64,000 nt of DNA from an uncultured Cellulophaga sp. (lineage in GTDB: Bacteria; Bacteroidota; Bacteroidia; Flavobacteriales; Flavobacteriaceae): NCBI GenBank assembly GCA_947496695.1, contig CANMEI010000001.1, forward strand, positions 496,001 to 560,000, in the 5' to 3' direction. A model generated the notes under the pieces. It saw only the letters and a program-made list of their open reading frames with translations. It ran no database searches and was not told the DNA's origin. The position numbers were made by a program, and so were the translations under genes. Shown piece by piece: positions 36,277 through 45,946 of the stretch. Every line of letters begins with the position of its first letter. Position 1 is the stretch's first letter.

Positions 36277-36467
36277 ATGAAATTAATACACATTAAAAGG
36301 GAAACTAAAACTGAACAAAGACACACAACCAAAATGGGAAGGTTACAAACCAAAGTAACGTATATAAAAAATATTTTTTAGGTTTCCCGGTTAAGACATT
36401 ACATAAATACAGGGAAACATACTACGGAGAAGTTAAAAATTGTGATGACTGTTTTTTATTTATTTAA
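36277..36467 (+). pseudogene. Small basic Cys-containing protein encoded across two frames
   Basis: From ATG 36277 the frame gives 34 residues (MKLIHIKRETKTEQRHTTKM, then GRLQTKVTYIKNIF) and stops at 36379. The -1 frame continues at once with GFPVKTLHKYRETYYGEVKN and CDDCFLFI, ending at TAA 36465-36467. Together they make a convincing protein of about 63 residues, very basic at the front and ending in a CxxC. One extra A in the A-run at 36366-36371 restores one frame; equally, A AAA AAT at 36366-36372 is a classic -1 slippery heptamer. It may be a base-call error, a broken gene or programmed frameshifting. Function unknown. Confidence 0.55.
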
Positions 36468-36501
36468 ATTAACCTCTTAAAGAGTAAAATAATAGAAGTA
36501 A

Positions 36502-37188
36502 CTATTTTCTATGAAAATACCACCAGTTCATATCTCTAGTTAGCTTGTAACCTAACTTTTCATATAAATTTATAGCTGCATTACCTTTTGTAGTATGTAA
36601 TATGGCTTTTTTATTTGCTTTTAAAATTTCTTTGGTAACATAATACACCAATTGTTTAGCTAGTCCTCTTCCAGTATAATCAGGATGAGTAACAACCGCA
36701 CTAAGCTCTATAAAATCATCAGTTTGCATTCGTTGCCCTGTAATTGAAACTAGTTTTCCATTTTTAAAAATGCCGTAATAATCGCCCATTTCAAAAGTTC
36801 TTTTTCTATAATAACCGGGCATTACAAGCCATACCAAATCATATATCTCATCAATATTCTCTTCAGTTAATGGAACGATAGATTCAGTAATTTCAATAGT
36901 AATTAAATTATCAAGTACCATTTGACAGCCTTCTATTTTACGATCTAGGATAACATGCCTAGTATCAAAAGTTGGCGTATCATTTTCAGAAACTAAGAAA
37001 AAACTTTCTGAAATTTTAGCATACGAATTTAATGCCTCTTCTGTTTTAGAGGCATCAATAAATGCTCCAAACGGACAGATTTCAGGGTCATAAAAATCTA
37101 CACCATTAAAACTTAATTTAAACTTCTTATGAGTTTCATTAAGTGCAAAAAATACTGGGTTTTTTAAAGTTTTTTTAAAGTGATTCAT
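36502..37188 (-). CDS. GNAT family N-acetyltransferase
   Basis: 228 residues; the GNAT fold occupies the C-terminal half, with AVVTHPDYTGRGLAKQLVYY near residue 162 (acetyl-CoA loop R/QxxGxG/A) and NAAINLYEKLGYKLTRDMNW near 200. The N-terminal 90 residues are less typical. The start is ATG 37188 (MNHFKKTLKNPVFFALNE); an upstream in-frame start at 37284 adds a low-quality 32-residue tail, so I reject it. The acceptor substrate is unknown. Confidence 0.85.
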   Translation of the reverse strand: MNHFKKTLKNPVFFALNETHKKFKLSFNGVDFYDPEICPFGAFIDASKTEEALNSYAKISESFFLVSENDTPTFDTRHVILDRKIEGCQMVLDNLITIEITESIVPLTEENIDEIYDLVWLVMPGYYRKRTFEMGDYYGIFKNGKLVSITGQRMQTDDFIELSAVVTHPDYTGRGLAKQLVYYVTKEILKANKKAILHTTKGNAAINLYEKLGYKLTRDMNWWYFHRK

Positions 37189-37219
37189 TGAAGCAAAATA
37201 AAGGTTTATAGATAAGACT

Positions 37220-37339
37220 TTAATCTTTAAACCTATTCTTAAATTGTAAAAACATTCTTCTAAAATCATATACCATAAAAGCAATCAGAATAAATGATCC
37301 AGTATAATTAGGAGCTTCTTTATTACTATTATTTTTCAT
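37220..37339 (-). CDS. Possible 39-residue protein between the kinase and GNAT genes
   Basis: ATG 37339 to TAA 37220 encodes 39 residues: polar start (MKNNSNKEAPNYTG), hydrophobic middle (SFILIAFMVYD) and basic end (FRRMFLQFKNRFKD). It starts 37 nt after the kinase stop and ends 31 nt before the GNAT start, so it would sit inside the same transcript. I recognise no family, and chance is not excluded. Confidence 0.3.
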   Translation of the reverse strand: MKNNSNKEAPNYTGSFILIAFMVYDFRRMFLQFKNRFKD

Positions 37340-37376
37340 ACTATAGAACTGAAATAATATTGCTTTTAATAAAAAA

Positions 37377-38825
37377 TTAAACCTTCGGAAATTTCACAAC
37401 AAACACTGTTCCTTTTCCAGGTTGAGAAGTAAAACTTATAGTACCATTATAGGTTTCAACAATATTTTTAACCATTCCTAAACCAAGTCCCATACCACTT
37501 GTTTTTGTAGTAAATTTAGGTTCGAAAATTTTATCTTTATTTTCATCATTTATACCTACCCCATTATCAGCAACTGAAATTTTCACGAATTCATCTTCTG
37601 AAGTAACCGTTACTAAAATTCTCGGAGACGTTACATCAGGCACAGCTTGTATAGCATTTTTAACCAAATTTGTTACTACACGTATTAACTGTGTACGGTC
37701 TAACTCTGCAATTATCTCTTCTTCCTCTGTAATAAAATGTATATAGTTTTCATTAAAAATATCAAGTCCTAATTTTACAATTTTTACCACGTTTAAAGTT
37801 TCGTTTTGCTGTGCTGGCATTTGTGCAAAATTTGAAAAAGCACCAGCAATACTGCTCATAGTATCAATTTGCTGAATCAAGGTTTTCGAATACTCGGTTA
37901 CTTTTAGTTTTATTTCAGGATCATTTGCATCAAACTTACGTTCAAAACTTTGTACCGTTAATCGCATTGGTGTTAACGGGTTTTTAATTTCGTGTGCTAC
38001 TTGTTTTGCCATTTCTCGCCAAGCTTGTTCACGCTCACTCTTTGCTAGTTTTATAGCACTTATTTCAAGCTCATCAATCATTGCATTGTAAGCATTAATT
38101 AACTTTTCAATTTCTTCGGAAGGATTATCAATACTTATTTTTTCATTCTTTTTGGTTAAGAAAGTAGCATTCATGCTATCTGAAATTTCTTGCAAGGAAC
38201 GTGTTATGTATTTTGATATAAAAAAAGCTAACCATATAGCAATCAAAAACATTAAAACATATACACCTGCTAAACGAACCAAGAATTCTTTTAATTCTCT
38301 GTCATTAAAAGAATTATCTTCAAAATAGGGTAAACTCAAAATACCTATTGGTTTAAACTTATTATCAAGTATGTATGTATACGAAGCTTGATAACTATCA
38401 CCAGCAACTGCTTTTTCTTCTAAATAACGAGCATCAACACTGTTTTTAAGGTTGTTTAAAACTGCCGGTGTTAAACACATAGAAACAGAATCATTACCAA
38501 ACTTTGGTCTTGAACTTTTTACAAGTCCGCCCTCTAAATCATAAATATTAAAATTCACATTGAGCACATCGGCTATTTCATAAATTTCATCTTTAAAAAT
38601 TAAATCTAAATTCTCGGTAGTAGCAACATACGTAGTTTTACGAAGAGTATATCGTATGTTTTCTTTAATTTGCTCTTCTTTTCGTTCTAAACGATCTTGG
38701 TGATAATCTTTTGCTTGCTCACCATATTGATATATTGTGACTCCAGCAATTAATACTGATGCTACTAACACCAATAAAATCATGGCAATAAAAATTCTTG
38801 ACCTAAGTGAAAACTTTGTAAGCAA
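37377..38825 (-). CDS. NtrY-like sensor histidine kinase
   Basis: 482 residues: membrane helix 1 (about 11-30), a periplasmic sensor (about 30-180), helix 2 (about 185-203), a HAMP domain (KYITRSLQEISDSMN), HisKA with H-box VAHEIKNPLTPMRLT near residue 280, and a HATPase with NLVKNAIQAVP (N box), VADNGVGI (G1) and GMGLGLGMVKNIVE (G2). The start is TTG at 38823-38825; the residues before the first ATG (TKFSLRSRIFIA) fit the family. No response regulator is adjacent, so the partner is encoded elsewhere. Confidence 0.9.
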   Translation of the reverse strand: MLTKFSLRSRIFIAMILLVLVASVLIAGVTIYQYGEQAKDYHQDRLERKEEQIKENIRYTLRKTTYVATTENLDLIFKDEIYEIADVLNVNFNIYDLEGGLVKSSRPKFGNDSVSMCLTPAVLNNLKNSVDARYLEEKAVAGDSYQASYTYILDNKFKPIGILSLPYFEDNSFNDRELKEFLVRLAGVYVLMFLIAIWLAFFISKYITRSLQEISDSMNATFLTKKNEKISIDNPSEEIEKLINAYNAMIDELEISAIKLAKSEREQAWREMAKQVAHEIKNPLTPMRLTVQSFERKFDANDPEIKLKVTEYSKTLIQQIDTMSSIAGAFSNFAQMPAQQNETLNVVKIVKLGLDIFNENYIHFITEEEEIIAELDRTQLIRVVTNLVKNAIQAVPDVTSPRILVTVTSEDEFVKISVADNGVGINDENKDKIFEPKFTTKTSGMGLGLGMVKNIVETYNGTISFTSQPGKGTVFVVKFPKV

Positions 38826-38873
38826 TTATTCTGGTTTTATAATTAAAGATAACAATAATTAAACCAAAATATT

Positions 38874-39425
38874 TTAAGCACCAGGATTCTTATCTCTGAT
38901 ACGTTTATATATTTTAATTCCAAGCATTAACAAAATACCTAATGCAATTATACCCACAACTCCATAAACCCAACTAAATGCATTTTGTAAAATAACTAAA
39001 AATACAATTGCAAATAATAGAATAGTTGCTCCCTCATTCCATATTCGCATGAAATTTGAACTAAAATTTACTTCATCGCGTTGTAATTGCTTAAATATTT
39101 GATGTGTTTTTAAATGATATAGAATTAAAAGTACCACAAAACTTAATTTTACATGCATCCAATCTTGTGATAAAAACCCTGGGGCAATATACAATAACCA
39201 AGCTGCAAAAATAATAGCTAGTATTGCCGATGGCCACGTTATAATATACCACAATCTTTTCGTCATCAGTTTAAATTCTTTAGTCAGAATTTCTTTTTCT
39301 GGTGATGGGCGTAACGTTGCTTCAATATGATTAATAAACAATCGAGGAACGTAAAAAAGACCTGCAAACCAGGTAATAACGAATATTAAATGAAGTGCCT
39401 TTATATATGGATAAAATTCTGCCAT
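38874..39425 (-). CDS. hemJ: HemJ-type protoporphyrinogen oxidase (CopD/UPF0093 family)
   Basis: 183 residues with four membrane helices. The opening YIKALHLIFVITWFAGLFYV contains the conserved His of HemJ, WMHVKLSFVVLLILYH near residue 88 holds the second His/Lys set, and NEGATILLFAIVFLVIL the third. HemJ oxidises protoporphyrinogen IX to protoporphyrin IX at the membrane. hemH and hemA, CD, E, F and B in this window support the call. Its ATG overlaps the stop of the sortilin-like gene by one base (TAATG), an odd pairing. A plain CopD-like protein is the alternative. Confidence 0.82.
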   Translation of the reverse strand: MAEFYPYIKALHLIFVITWFAGLFYVPRLFINHIEATLRPSPEKEILTKEFKLMTKRLWYIITWPSAILAIIFAAWLLYIAPGFLSQDWMHVKLSFVVLLILYHLKTHQIFKQLQRDEVNFSSNFMRIWNEGATILLFAIVFLVILQNAFSWVYGVVGIIALGILLMLGIKIYKRIRDKNPGA

Positions 39426-42400
39426 TATTCTTTTATAAATAAATAATTAAGTTTCAACTGATTAAACTCTTCATTGAAAGCTTCAATTTCTGTAGTAATT
39501 AGCGCATCAAAAGTACTTAATTGTTCATTTATTTTAGCTGTTAATTCATTTTTAACTGCAATATCTTGTTCTGTTGGCGGAAAATCATCAATTGAAACCA
39601 AACTATTTAAATGCCCCAACTTATTTGTTAATTTAATAGGGAAATTTAAAGGGTCTTGTCTACTTTGATTTTTAGTTTGATACAGAGCTTTCTCAACTGT
39701 AGTAAATTTTTCTTTTATCGTTTTAGCTTTTTCAATTAGTGCTTTAGTTGACTCATTATCTTTATACTGCTTCTCAAAAGCACTTAATTGCTTTGTAATA
39801 GTCCTAATTTTGTCAATTGAAGTGTGTGCTTTATCAATTGTAGCATTAATATCAGTTATAAAATTAAATTGTTCTTGCATAGCTTCAACTGAAACCTCAG
39901 CTCTAGGATCTTTCAGAATTTTAAACTCTTCTGAACTTATGTTTCCATTAACAGACAAACTTACTTTATAAGAACCAGGAACAGCTTTAGGACCATCAAA
40001 GTTTGCCCACCAAAAAATCATCCCGTCTAATTTTTTAGCGCCTTTACCTCTTGTATCCCAAATATGTGTATTTCCGCCTTTTTTAACCTCTAATTTTTCA
40101 CCCTTTTCTTTAGATGTATTTGAAAATGTTACTAATGTATCTCCTTTAACATTTAAATATGTTAAAGCAATACTATCTTTTTCTTTAACATCATTTAAAT
40201 AAAAATGTGTTACTACACCATTCGGGTGATTTTGACCTGATGTTTTTGATGCTTTTTTACCTGATCTACCTTTTGTTCTATAACTATCTTTAGGTTGAAA
40301 TAGAATAACGTCATCATTTTTAGAATTAACATCTAACTGATGTAATACTGTTAAATCATCAATAATCCATAAACTTCTACCTTGTGTAGCTACAATTAAG
40401 TTATCATCCTTAATGGTCAAATCTGTAATTGGCACAATAGGTAAATTCATCTGAAACGGATTCCAATTTGCTCCATCATCAAAAGAAATATACATTCCTG
40501 TTTCTGTACCCGCATAAAGCAAGCCTTTGCGTTTAGGGTCTTCACGAACTACTCTGGTAAAATGTTCATCTTTAATTCCGTTTGTAATTTTGGTCCATGT
40601 TTTACCATAATCTGTAGTTTTATATAAATACGGATTAAAGTCTCCTAATTTATATTTTGTAGCTGCAATATAACATGTTCCTTCATCAAATGCAGAAGGT
40701 TCAATACTATTAACCATTGACCATTCGGGCATATTAGTTGGTGTTACATTCTCCCAAGTTTTACCACTGTCTTTTGTAACATGAATTAATCCATCATCAC
40801 TACCAACCCAAAGTAAACCCTCTTTAAGTGGACTCTCATTAGCTGTAAAAATGGTGCAATAATATTCCACACTCGTATTATCTTGCGTAATTGGTCCTCC
40901 ACTAGATTTTAGTTTACTGGCATCATTACGGGTTAAATCTTCACTCAAAAGTGTCCAGCTTTGCCCCTCATTTTCTGAAACATGTACGTGGTTAGAGAAT
41001 GTATATAATTTTTTAGGGTTATGCTTACTAAATATAATTGGAAAATTCCATTGAAAACGATATTTCATAGCCTCAGCACCAGCACCCATAGGGTTATCTG
41101 GCCAAACATTTATGCCCCGAACCGTATTTTTATCATGATTCACACGCGTTAAAAAACCATCATAACTACCACCGTAGACGATATCATCATTTTTAGGATC
41201 CACTGCAATCCAAGCAGATTCACCACCTGCAGTTTCTTCCCAATCTTGCTCACTAATACTAAAACCATCACTTCTATGTTTTATTCTAATAGTTGAATTA
41301 TCTTGTTGGGCCGCATAAATCCTGTATGGAAAAGAATTATCTGTAGTTACTCTATAAAACTGTGCTGTAGGTTGATTGTAATACGTGCTCCAAGTTTCAC
41401 CACCATCATTAGAAATTTGAGCGCCACCATCATCACCAATAATAATTCTCTTAGAGTTTTCAGGAGCTATCCATAAATCATGATGATCACCATGTGGAGC
41501 ATTAAATGTCGAAAAAGACTTTCCGCCATCCGTAGATTTATGATAATTTACATTTAGCACATAAACCACATCTTCATCTTCAGTATCGGCATATACACGT
41601 GTATAATACCATGCACGTTGGCGCAACTTACGCTCTTTATTTACTTGAGTCCATTTTTCACCACCATCATCACTTCTGTACAAACCTCCACTTTCTTTAT
41701 TTTCAACTATCGCCCAAACTCGATCCGAATTTTTAGGAGAAACTGTTACTCCAATAATCCCTAAAGTATCTTTTGGGAAACCTTCATTTTTTGAAATTTC
41801 CGACCAAGTAGCCCCGCTATCAGTACTTTTCCAAAGGGCAGAACCGTCACCACCACTACTTAAACTATATGGTGTACGTTCAGCACGCCAAGTAGATGCG
41901 TATAATATTCTAGGGTTATTTGGGTCAATAACTAAATCTACAGCTCCTGCTTGTTCATTTACAAAAAGAACTTTTTTCCAATTTTTTCCACCATCAAAAC
42001 TCTTATAAATACCACGTTCTTGTGTTGGTTTATAAATATTCCCTAAAACCGCAGCATACACAATATCAGAATTGGTTGGATGCACACGCAACCTTGGTAC
42101 ATGTCTACTTTTAGCCAAACCTAATGACTCCCATGTTTTACCCGCGTTTTCTGTTTTCCAAATTCCGTAACCTGAAGAAACGTTTCCACGAAGTGTTTTT
42201 TCACCACCGCCAACATAAATTACATTTGGGTCGCTTTTAGAAACTTCAATTGCACCAATACTACCACCAAAAAAACCATCAGATATATTTTCCCATTCTC
42301 TACCACCATCTGTAGTTTTCCAAACACCACCACCAGTTGCTCCAAAATAAAATAAATTTGGTTGATTAGGCACACCTGTAACCGCTGCAGAACGTCCACC

Positions 42401-42577
42401 ACGGAATGGACCAATTAACCTATAATCCAAACTAGAATATAGTTCCTCTGGAATTTGAACAGTTGATTTTTTTCTTTTTTGAGCTTGAACAGAAAAAGGA
42501 AGCACAGCTATAATCAGTAAAAGCACAGTACTTTTAAAAAAGTTTGATATCATTATGAGTTGGTTGTTATTAGTCAT
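39425..42577 (-). CDS. Secreted Asp-box (sortilin/VPS10-like) beta-propeller protein
   Basis: A 1050-residue exported protein. The signal peptide ends VQAQ near residue 33; start is 42577 or ATG 42553. Residues 45-760 carry about eleven Asp-box turns SxDxGxxW (TTDGGREW, TENAGKTW, SFDGGKNW, STDSGATW, SDDGGEKW, SNDGGETW, SENEGQSW, TKDSGKTW, TTDYGKTW, SFDDGANW), the mark of BNR/VPS10 and sialidase-like propellers. The C-terminal 250 residues include a beta region then long helices. The catalytic Arg triad of sialidases is not evident. It is co-transcribed with hemJ (one-base overlap). Ligand unknown. Confidence 0.88.
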   Translation of the reverse strand: MTNNNQLIMISNFFKSTVLLLIIAVLPFSVQAQKRKKSTVQIPEELYSSLDYRLIGPFRGGRSAAVTGVPNQPNLFYFGATGGGVWKTTDGGREWENISDGFFGGSIGAIEVSKSDPNVIYVGGGEKTLRGNVSSGYGIWKTENAGKTWESLGLAKSRHVPRLRVHPTNSDIVYAAVLGNIYKPTQERGIYKSFDGGKNWKKVLFVNEQAGAVDLVIDPNNPRILYASTWRAERTPYSLSSGGDGSALWKSTDSGATWSEISKNEGFPKDTLGIIGVTVSPKNSDRVWAIVENKESGGLYRSDDGGEKWTQVNKERKLRQRAWYYTRVYADTEDEDVVYVLNVNYHKSTDGGKSFSTFNAPHGDHHDLWIAPENSKRIIIGDDGGAQISNDGGETWSTYYNQPTAQFYRVTTDNSFPYRIYAAQQDNSTIRIKHRSDGFSISEQDWEETAGGESAWIAVDPKNDDIVYGGSYDGFLTRVNHDKNTVRGINVWPDNPMGAGAEAMKYRFQWNFPIIFSKHNPKKLYTFSNHVHVSENEGQSWTLLSEDLTRNDASKLKSSGGPITQDNTSVEYYCTIFTANESPLKEGLLWVGSDDGLIHVTKDSGKTWENVTPTNMPEWSMVNSIEPSAFDEGTCYIAATKYKLGDFNPYLYKTTDYGKTWTKITNGIKDEHFTRVVREDPKRKGLLYAGTETGMYISFDDGANWNPFQMNLPIVPITDLTIKDDNLIVATQGRSLWIIDDLTVLHQLDVNSKNDDVILFQPKDSYRTKGRSGKKASKTSGQNHPNGVVTHFYLNDVKEKDSIALTYLNVKGDTLVTFSNTSKEKGEKLEVKKGGNTHIWDTRGKGAKKLDGMIFWWANFDGPKAVPGSYKVSLSVNGNISSEEFKILKDPRAEVSVEAMQEQFNFITDINATIDKAHTSIDKIRTITKQLSAFEKQYKDNESTKALIEKAKTIKEKFTTVEKALYQTKNQSRQDPLNFPIKLTNKLGHLNSLVSIDDFPPTEQDIAVKNELTAKINEQLSTFDALITTEIEAFNEEFNQLKLNYLFIKE

Positions 42578-42703
42578 TCCTAAATTAAGGAGATTTGAAC
42601 GTTTCTGAAAATAATATTTGCTATATCAAAATAAAAATATGTATTAGGGTAACAAATCATTAATTTCATCTACTAATTAATATAATTTTAATTTTATCTA
42701 GCG

Positions 42704-43522
42704 ATGTTCAATACCAAATCTAAAAAAGAAATTTCTGAAGAAGATTTACAAATATTAACCAAAGCCAAACAACAAATGGAAGAAATTGGCTGGGCAATGA
42801 AAGGACTTAATAAAGTTGGAAACGTAATTCAGAATAAAATTGATTTACTACCAGAAAAACAATTAAAGAGACTTCAAAAAATCAGTTACAATATTTTACT
42901 AAAAGTTGTAGACGCTAATTTGCTTTCAATGAAAACCGATAAGAAGGAGTTACAGCCAATTAATAATACCTATAAAGCTTTAGTAACTACATCTGGAGTT
43001 TTAGGAGGTACTTTTGGGATGATTGCTTTTACTGCTGATTTATCATTAACTACCAAAATAATGATGCGTTCTATTTTAGATATTGCTAGAAGTAAAGGTG
43101 AAGATATTACTGATTTAGATACTCAATTGGCATGTTTACAAGTTTTTGCTTTAGGAGGAAAATCTAAGCATGATGATAATTTAGATACGGGTTATTATGC
43201 TACAAGAATTACATTAAACTCTACCGTAAAAGGGGCTACTGCTAGTGCTGGAAAAATAACTTCAACATTATTAAAATCGAGTTCAAACCCAATAATTCAA
43301 ATTTTAGGTGCTGTTGCTTCAAGATTTAGTGTTCAAGTATCTGAAAAATTTGTAGCTCAAGCAATTCCTATTTTAGGTGCTGCAGGTGGTGGCGCTATTA
43401 ATTTGGCATTCATGAACCATTTTCAAAGTATGGCTCATGCTCATTTTTCTATAAGAAAACTAGAACGGAAATATGACGAAAAGACAATTAGAAAAGCTTT
43501 TGATAAAATAGCTTTAAACTAA
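42704..43522 (+). CDS. EcsC family protein
   Basis: 272 residues matching the EcsC family: a charged N-terminal coil, then TTSGVLGGTFGMIAFTADLSLTTKIM near residue 95 and a hydrophobic helical part with ILGAAGGGAINLAFMNHFQ near 222. EcsC was named from a Bacillus ABC-transporter operon, but no transporter gene is near. Its role is unknown; membrane association is likely. The 3' end overlaps the convergent MATE gene by 9 nt. Confidence 0.85.
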   Translation: MFNTKSKKEISEEDLQILTKAKQQMEEIGWAMKGLNKVGNVIQNKIDLLPEKQLKRLQKISYNILLKVVDANLLSMKTDKKELQPINNTYKALVTTSGVLGGTFGMIAFTADLSLTTKIMMRSILDIARSKGEDITDLDTQLACLQVFALGGKSKHDDNLDTGYYATRITLNSTVKGATASAGKITSTLLKSSSNPIIQILGAVASRFSVQVSEKFVAQAIPILGAAGGGAINLAFMNHFQSMAHAHFSIRKLERKYDEKTIRKAFDKIALN

Positions 43523-44890
43523 ATCTTTCTTAATTTCTTTTCTTAAAAAATACCCTGTAACTATTGTAGCTAAAACATCGGCAATAGGAAAGGAAATCCA
43601 AACTCCTAGCTCATTAAAGTAGCTTGGCAATATCAATATTAAAGGAATAAAAAAGAAACCTTGTCTAGTTAATGTTAATAATAATGCTGGAGTCGCTTTT
43701 CCAATTGCCTGAAAATAAGCTGCTCCTATTAATTGCAAAGCTATTATTGGTGTTGCTGCAAAAACCATTCGCATAGCAAAAGGAGAATGCTCTAGAACAT
43801 AAATATTAACTGCTAGTTCAGTTTCAGAAATTCCCTCTTTTGTACTTAAAAAAAGTGAAGCTATTTCACTAGGAAAAATCATTAAACCAATGAAAACAAT
43901 AGTTGCCAAAATAGACGCATATTTTATAGCCGTGTTGATACTCAACCGTACCCTTTGATATTTTTTAGCTCCATAATTATAACCTGCAATAGGCAAAAAG
44001 CCCTGTGTAACACCAAATACCGGAAACAATGCAAACATAAGCATGCGCCCCACAATAGCATAAACAGCAACCATTGCTTCCCCTCCTAAACCAAAGAGTA
44101 TATTATTCATTAATAAGTATACAATGCTTGTAGTTGCCTGCCTTGCCATAGTTACAAAACCTAAAGAAGCTATTTCTTTAAGTATAGGAAAATCAAATTT
44201 TAAATGGGTTATGTTTATTTTTAATTCTGATTTTTTTGATGCAAAAAAATAAAATACATATGAAAAACAAAGTAAATAACCCGCTGTAGTTGCCCATGCC
44301 GCTCCGGCCATTCCACAATCGAAAATATAAATGAAAACATAATCCATAATTAAGTTCCCAATTGAAGGAATTATCATGGCTATCATAGCAAATTTTGGTT
44401 TTCCTTCTGCTCTAATAACAGAGTTCCCTAACATGCATAATGCAAGAAAAGGTACTCCATACAAAACAATGGTATAATATACCTTAGCAGGCTCAAAAAT
44501 AGTACCTTTTCCGCCAAAAGCAGGAATAATAGCATCAACATAGTATAGTCCTAAAATAACCATCGTAATGGTTATTAAAAGTGTTAATGCAATTTGATTA
44601 CCAAAGGTTTTTAATGCTTTTTCATGTAGGTTTGCTCCAAGCGCTCTTGAAATAATGCTTGAACCACCAATACCAACTGACATACCTAATGCTGCAATAA
44701 AGAAAGATACTGGCAATACAACATTTATAGCCGCAATAGCTATAGAACCAATCCAGTTTCCTACAAAAATAGAATCAACCAATACATTTAGTGACATTAC
44801 CAAAATACCTATTGATGCAGGCACTGCTTGGTTGATCAATAATTTACCTATTGGTTGTGTTCCTAATTTTTCTGCAGAAATATTTGTCAT
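43514..44890 (-). CDS. MATE family efflux transporter
   Basis: 458 residues with about 12 membrane helices in two matching halves (PASIGILVMSLNVLVDSIFVGNW in the first, MARQATTSIVYLLMNNILF in the second). MATE proteins export cationic drugs or metabolites in exchange for Na+ or H+. It is coupled to hemH by a TAATG overlap of one base, so an exporter of a porphyrin-pathway or heme-linked compound is possible, but that rests on context alone. Confidence 0.9.
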   Translation of the reverse strand: MTNISAEKLGTQPIGKLLINQAVPASIGILVMSLNVLVDSIFVGNWIGSIAIAAINVVLPVSFFIAALGMSVGIGGSSIISRALGANLHEKALKTFGNQIALTLLITITMVILGLYYVDAIIPAFGGKGTIFEPAKVYYTIVLYGVPFLALCMLGNSVIRAEGKPKFAMIAMIIPSIGNLIMDYVFIYIFDCGMAGAAWATTAGYLLCFSYVFYFFASKKSELKINITHLKFDFPILKEIASLGFVTMARQATTSIVYLLMNNILFGLGGEAMVAVYAIVGRMLMFALFPVFGVTQGFLPIAGYNYGAKKYQRVRLSINTAIKYASILATIVFIGLMIFPSEIASLFLSTKEGISETELAVNIYVLEHSPFAMRMVFAATPIIALQLIGAAYFQAIGKATPALLLTLTRQGFFFIPLILILPSYFNELGVWISFPIADVLATIVTGYFLRKEIKKDLV

Positions 44891-45921
44891 TATGCAGGAA
44901 GTTTACCGCTATCTTCCCACTCATTCACCCATTTCGCCATTACTTCTACCCAATCATCACTATCATTTAAGCAAGGAATATGTTTATACCCTTCACCACC
45001 GGCCTCAGTATATTGCTCTTTACCTTCCATTGCAATCTCTTCTAAAGTTTCTAAACAATCAGCAACAAAAGCAGGAGTAATTACCGCTAATTTTTTCTTA
45101 CCTTCTTTCGGAAAGCGTTCAAATTCAAAATCTGTATAAGGTTTCAACCACGGATCTTTTGGTAATCGAGATTGGAATGATATACTCACTTTATCTTTTG
45201 GTAAGTTTAAAAAAGCTCTTACACTTTCAGTCGTATCAAAACATTGGTGACGGTAACAGGTATTATGTGCTACCGAGTTTGTTTGACAACAGCTACCATC
45301 TATTTTACAATGAAAACGTGTTGGATCTGATTTTCTAATATGACGTTCAGGAATTCCGTGGTATGAAAATAAAACATGATCATAATCAAAACCTTCTAAT
45401 TCTTTTCCTATACTTTCAGATAGTACTTTTATATATTCTGGATTTTTATAAAATGCAGGAAGTGTTGTAAATTTCATCTCCGGAAAAAATTCATCTTTCA
45501 CCTCCATAGCCTTCACAACAACTGTTTCATATGATGACATTGCATATTGTGGATACATTGGCACTAACAAAACCTCATCAACACCTTTATCTTTCAATTC
45601 TTGTAACGCTTTTTTAATGGTCATACTACCATAACGCATACCTAATGCGACAGGCATTTTAGTATGCTTACGAACTTTCTCAGTAAAACGTTCAGAAATA
45701 ACAATTAAAGGAGATCCTTCTTCCCACCAAATTTTAGCATAAGCTTCAGCTGATTTTTTTGGTCTTGTCTGAAGAATAATACCTCGTACAATTATGTTTC
45801 TTAAAACTGTAGATACATCAATTACACGTTCGTCCATTAAAAACTCATCTAAATATGGCTTTACATCTTTTGCTGTTGGACTATCTGGCGAACCTAAATT
45901 AACTAATAAAACTCCTTTCAT
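44890..45921 (-). CDS. hemH: Ferrochelatase
   Basis: Inserts Fe2+ into protoporphyrin IX, the final step to protoheme. The 343-residue product begins with MKGVLLVNLGSPDSPTAKDV and carries the metal-site His in FSYHGIPERHI near residue 188, plus CQTNSVAHNTCYRHQC near 213, a Cys cluster seen in many bacterial ferrochelatases that could bind an iron-sulfur centre, and a C-terminal Glu-rich helix (CLETLEEIAMEG). It has a TATTTTTG box 25 nt upstream and is followed by the MATE gene. Confidence 0.95.
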   Translation of the reverse strand: MKGVLLVNLGSPDSPTAKDVKPYLDEFLMDERVIDVSTVLRNIIVRGIILQTRPKKSAEAYAKIWWEEGSPLIVISERFTEKVRKHTKMPVALGMRYGSMTIKKALQELKDKGVDEVLLVPMYPQYAMSSYETVVVKAMEVKDEFFPEMKFTTLPAFYKNPEYIKVLSESIGKELEGFDYDHVLFSYHGIPERHIRKSDPTRFHCKIDGSCCQTNSVAHNTCYRHQCFDTTESVRAFLNLPKDKVSISFQSRLPKDPWLKPYTDFEFERFPKEGKKKLAVITPAFVADCLETLEEIAMEGKEQYTEAGGEGYKHIPCLNDSDDWVEVMAKWVNEWEDSGKLPA

Positions 45922-45946
45922 TCTATTTCAATTTTCTTAACTAAAG

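Noticed and set aside
36299-36418. Three alternating GGGAAAC/GTTTCCC words that could form exclusive hairpins
   Set aside because: The stretch is explained better as a coding small gene; the words are 75 and 24 bp apart with no supporting longer stems or T-run.
37189-37284. N-terminal extension of the 36.5-kb GNAT protein
   Set aside because: Composition is unlike a protein front, and the 39-codon ORF occupies part of the same space in another frame.
42220-42414. Antisense and alternate-frame ORFs inside large genes (many, including this one)
   Set aside because: They are frame shadows of strongly supported genes, with low-complexity Leu/Ile/Lys composition.
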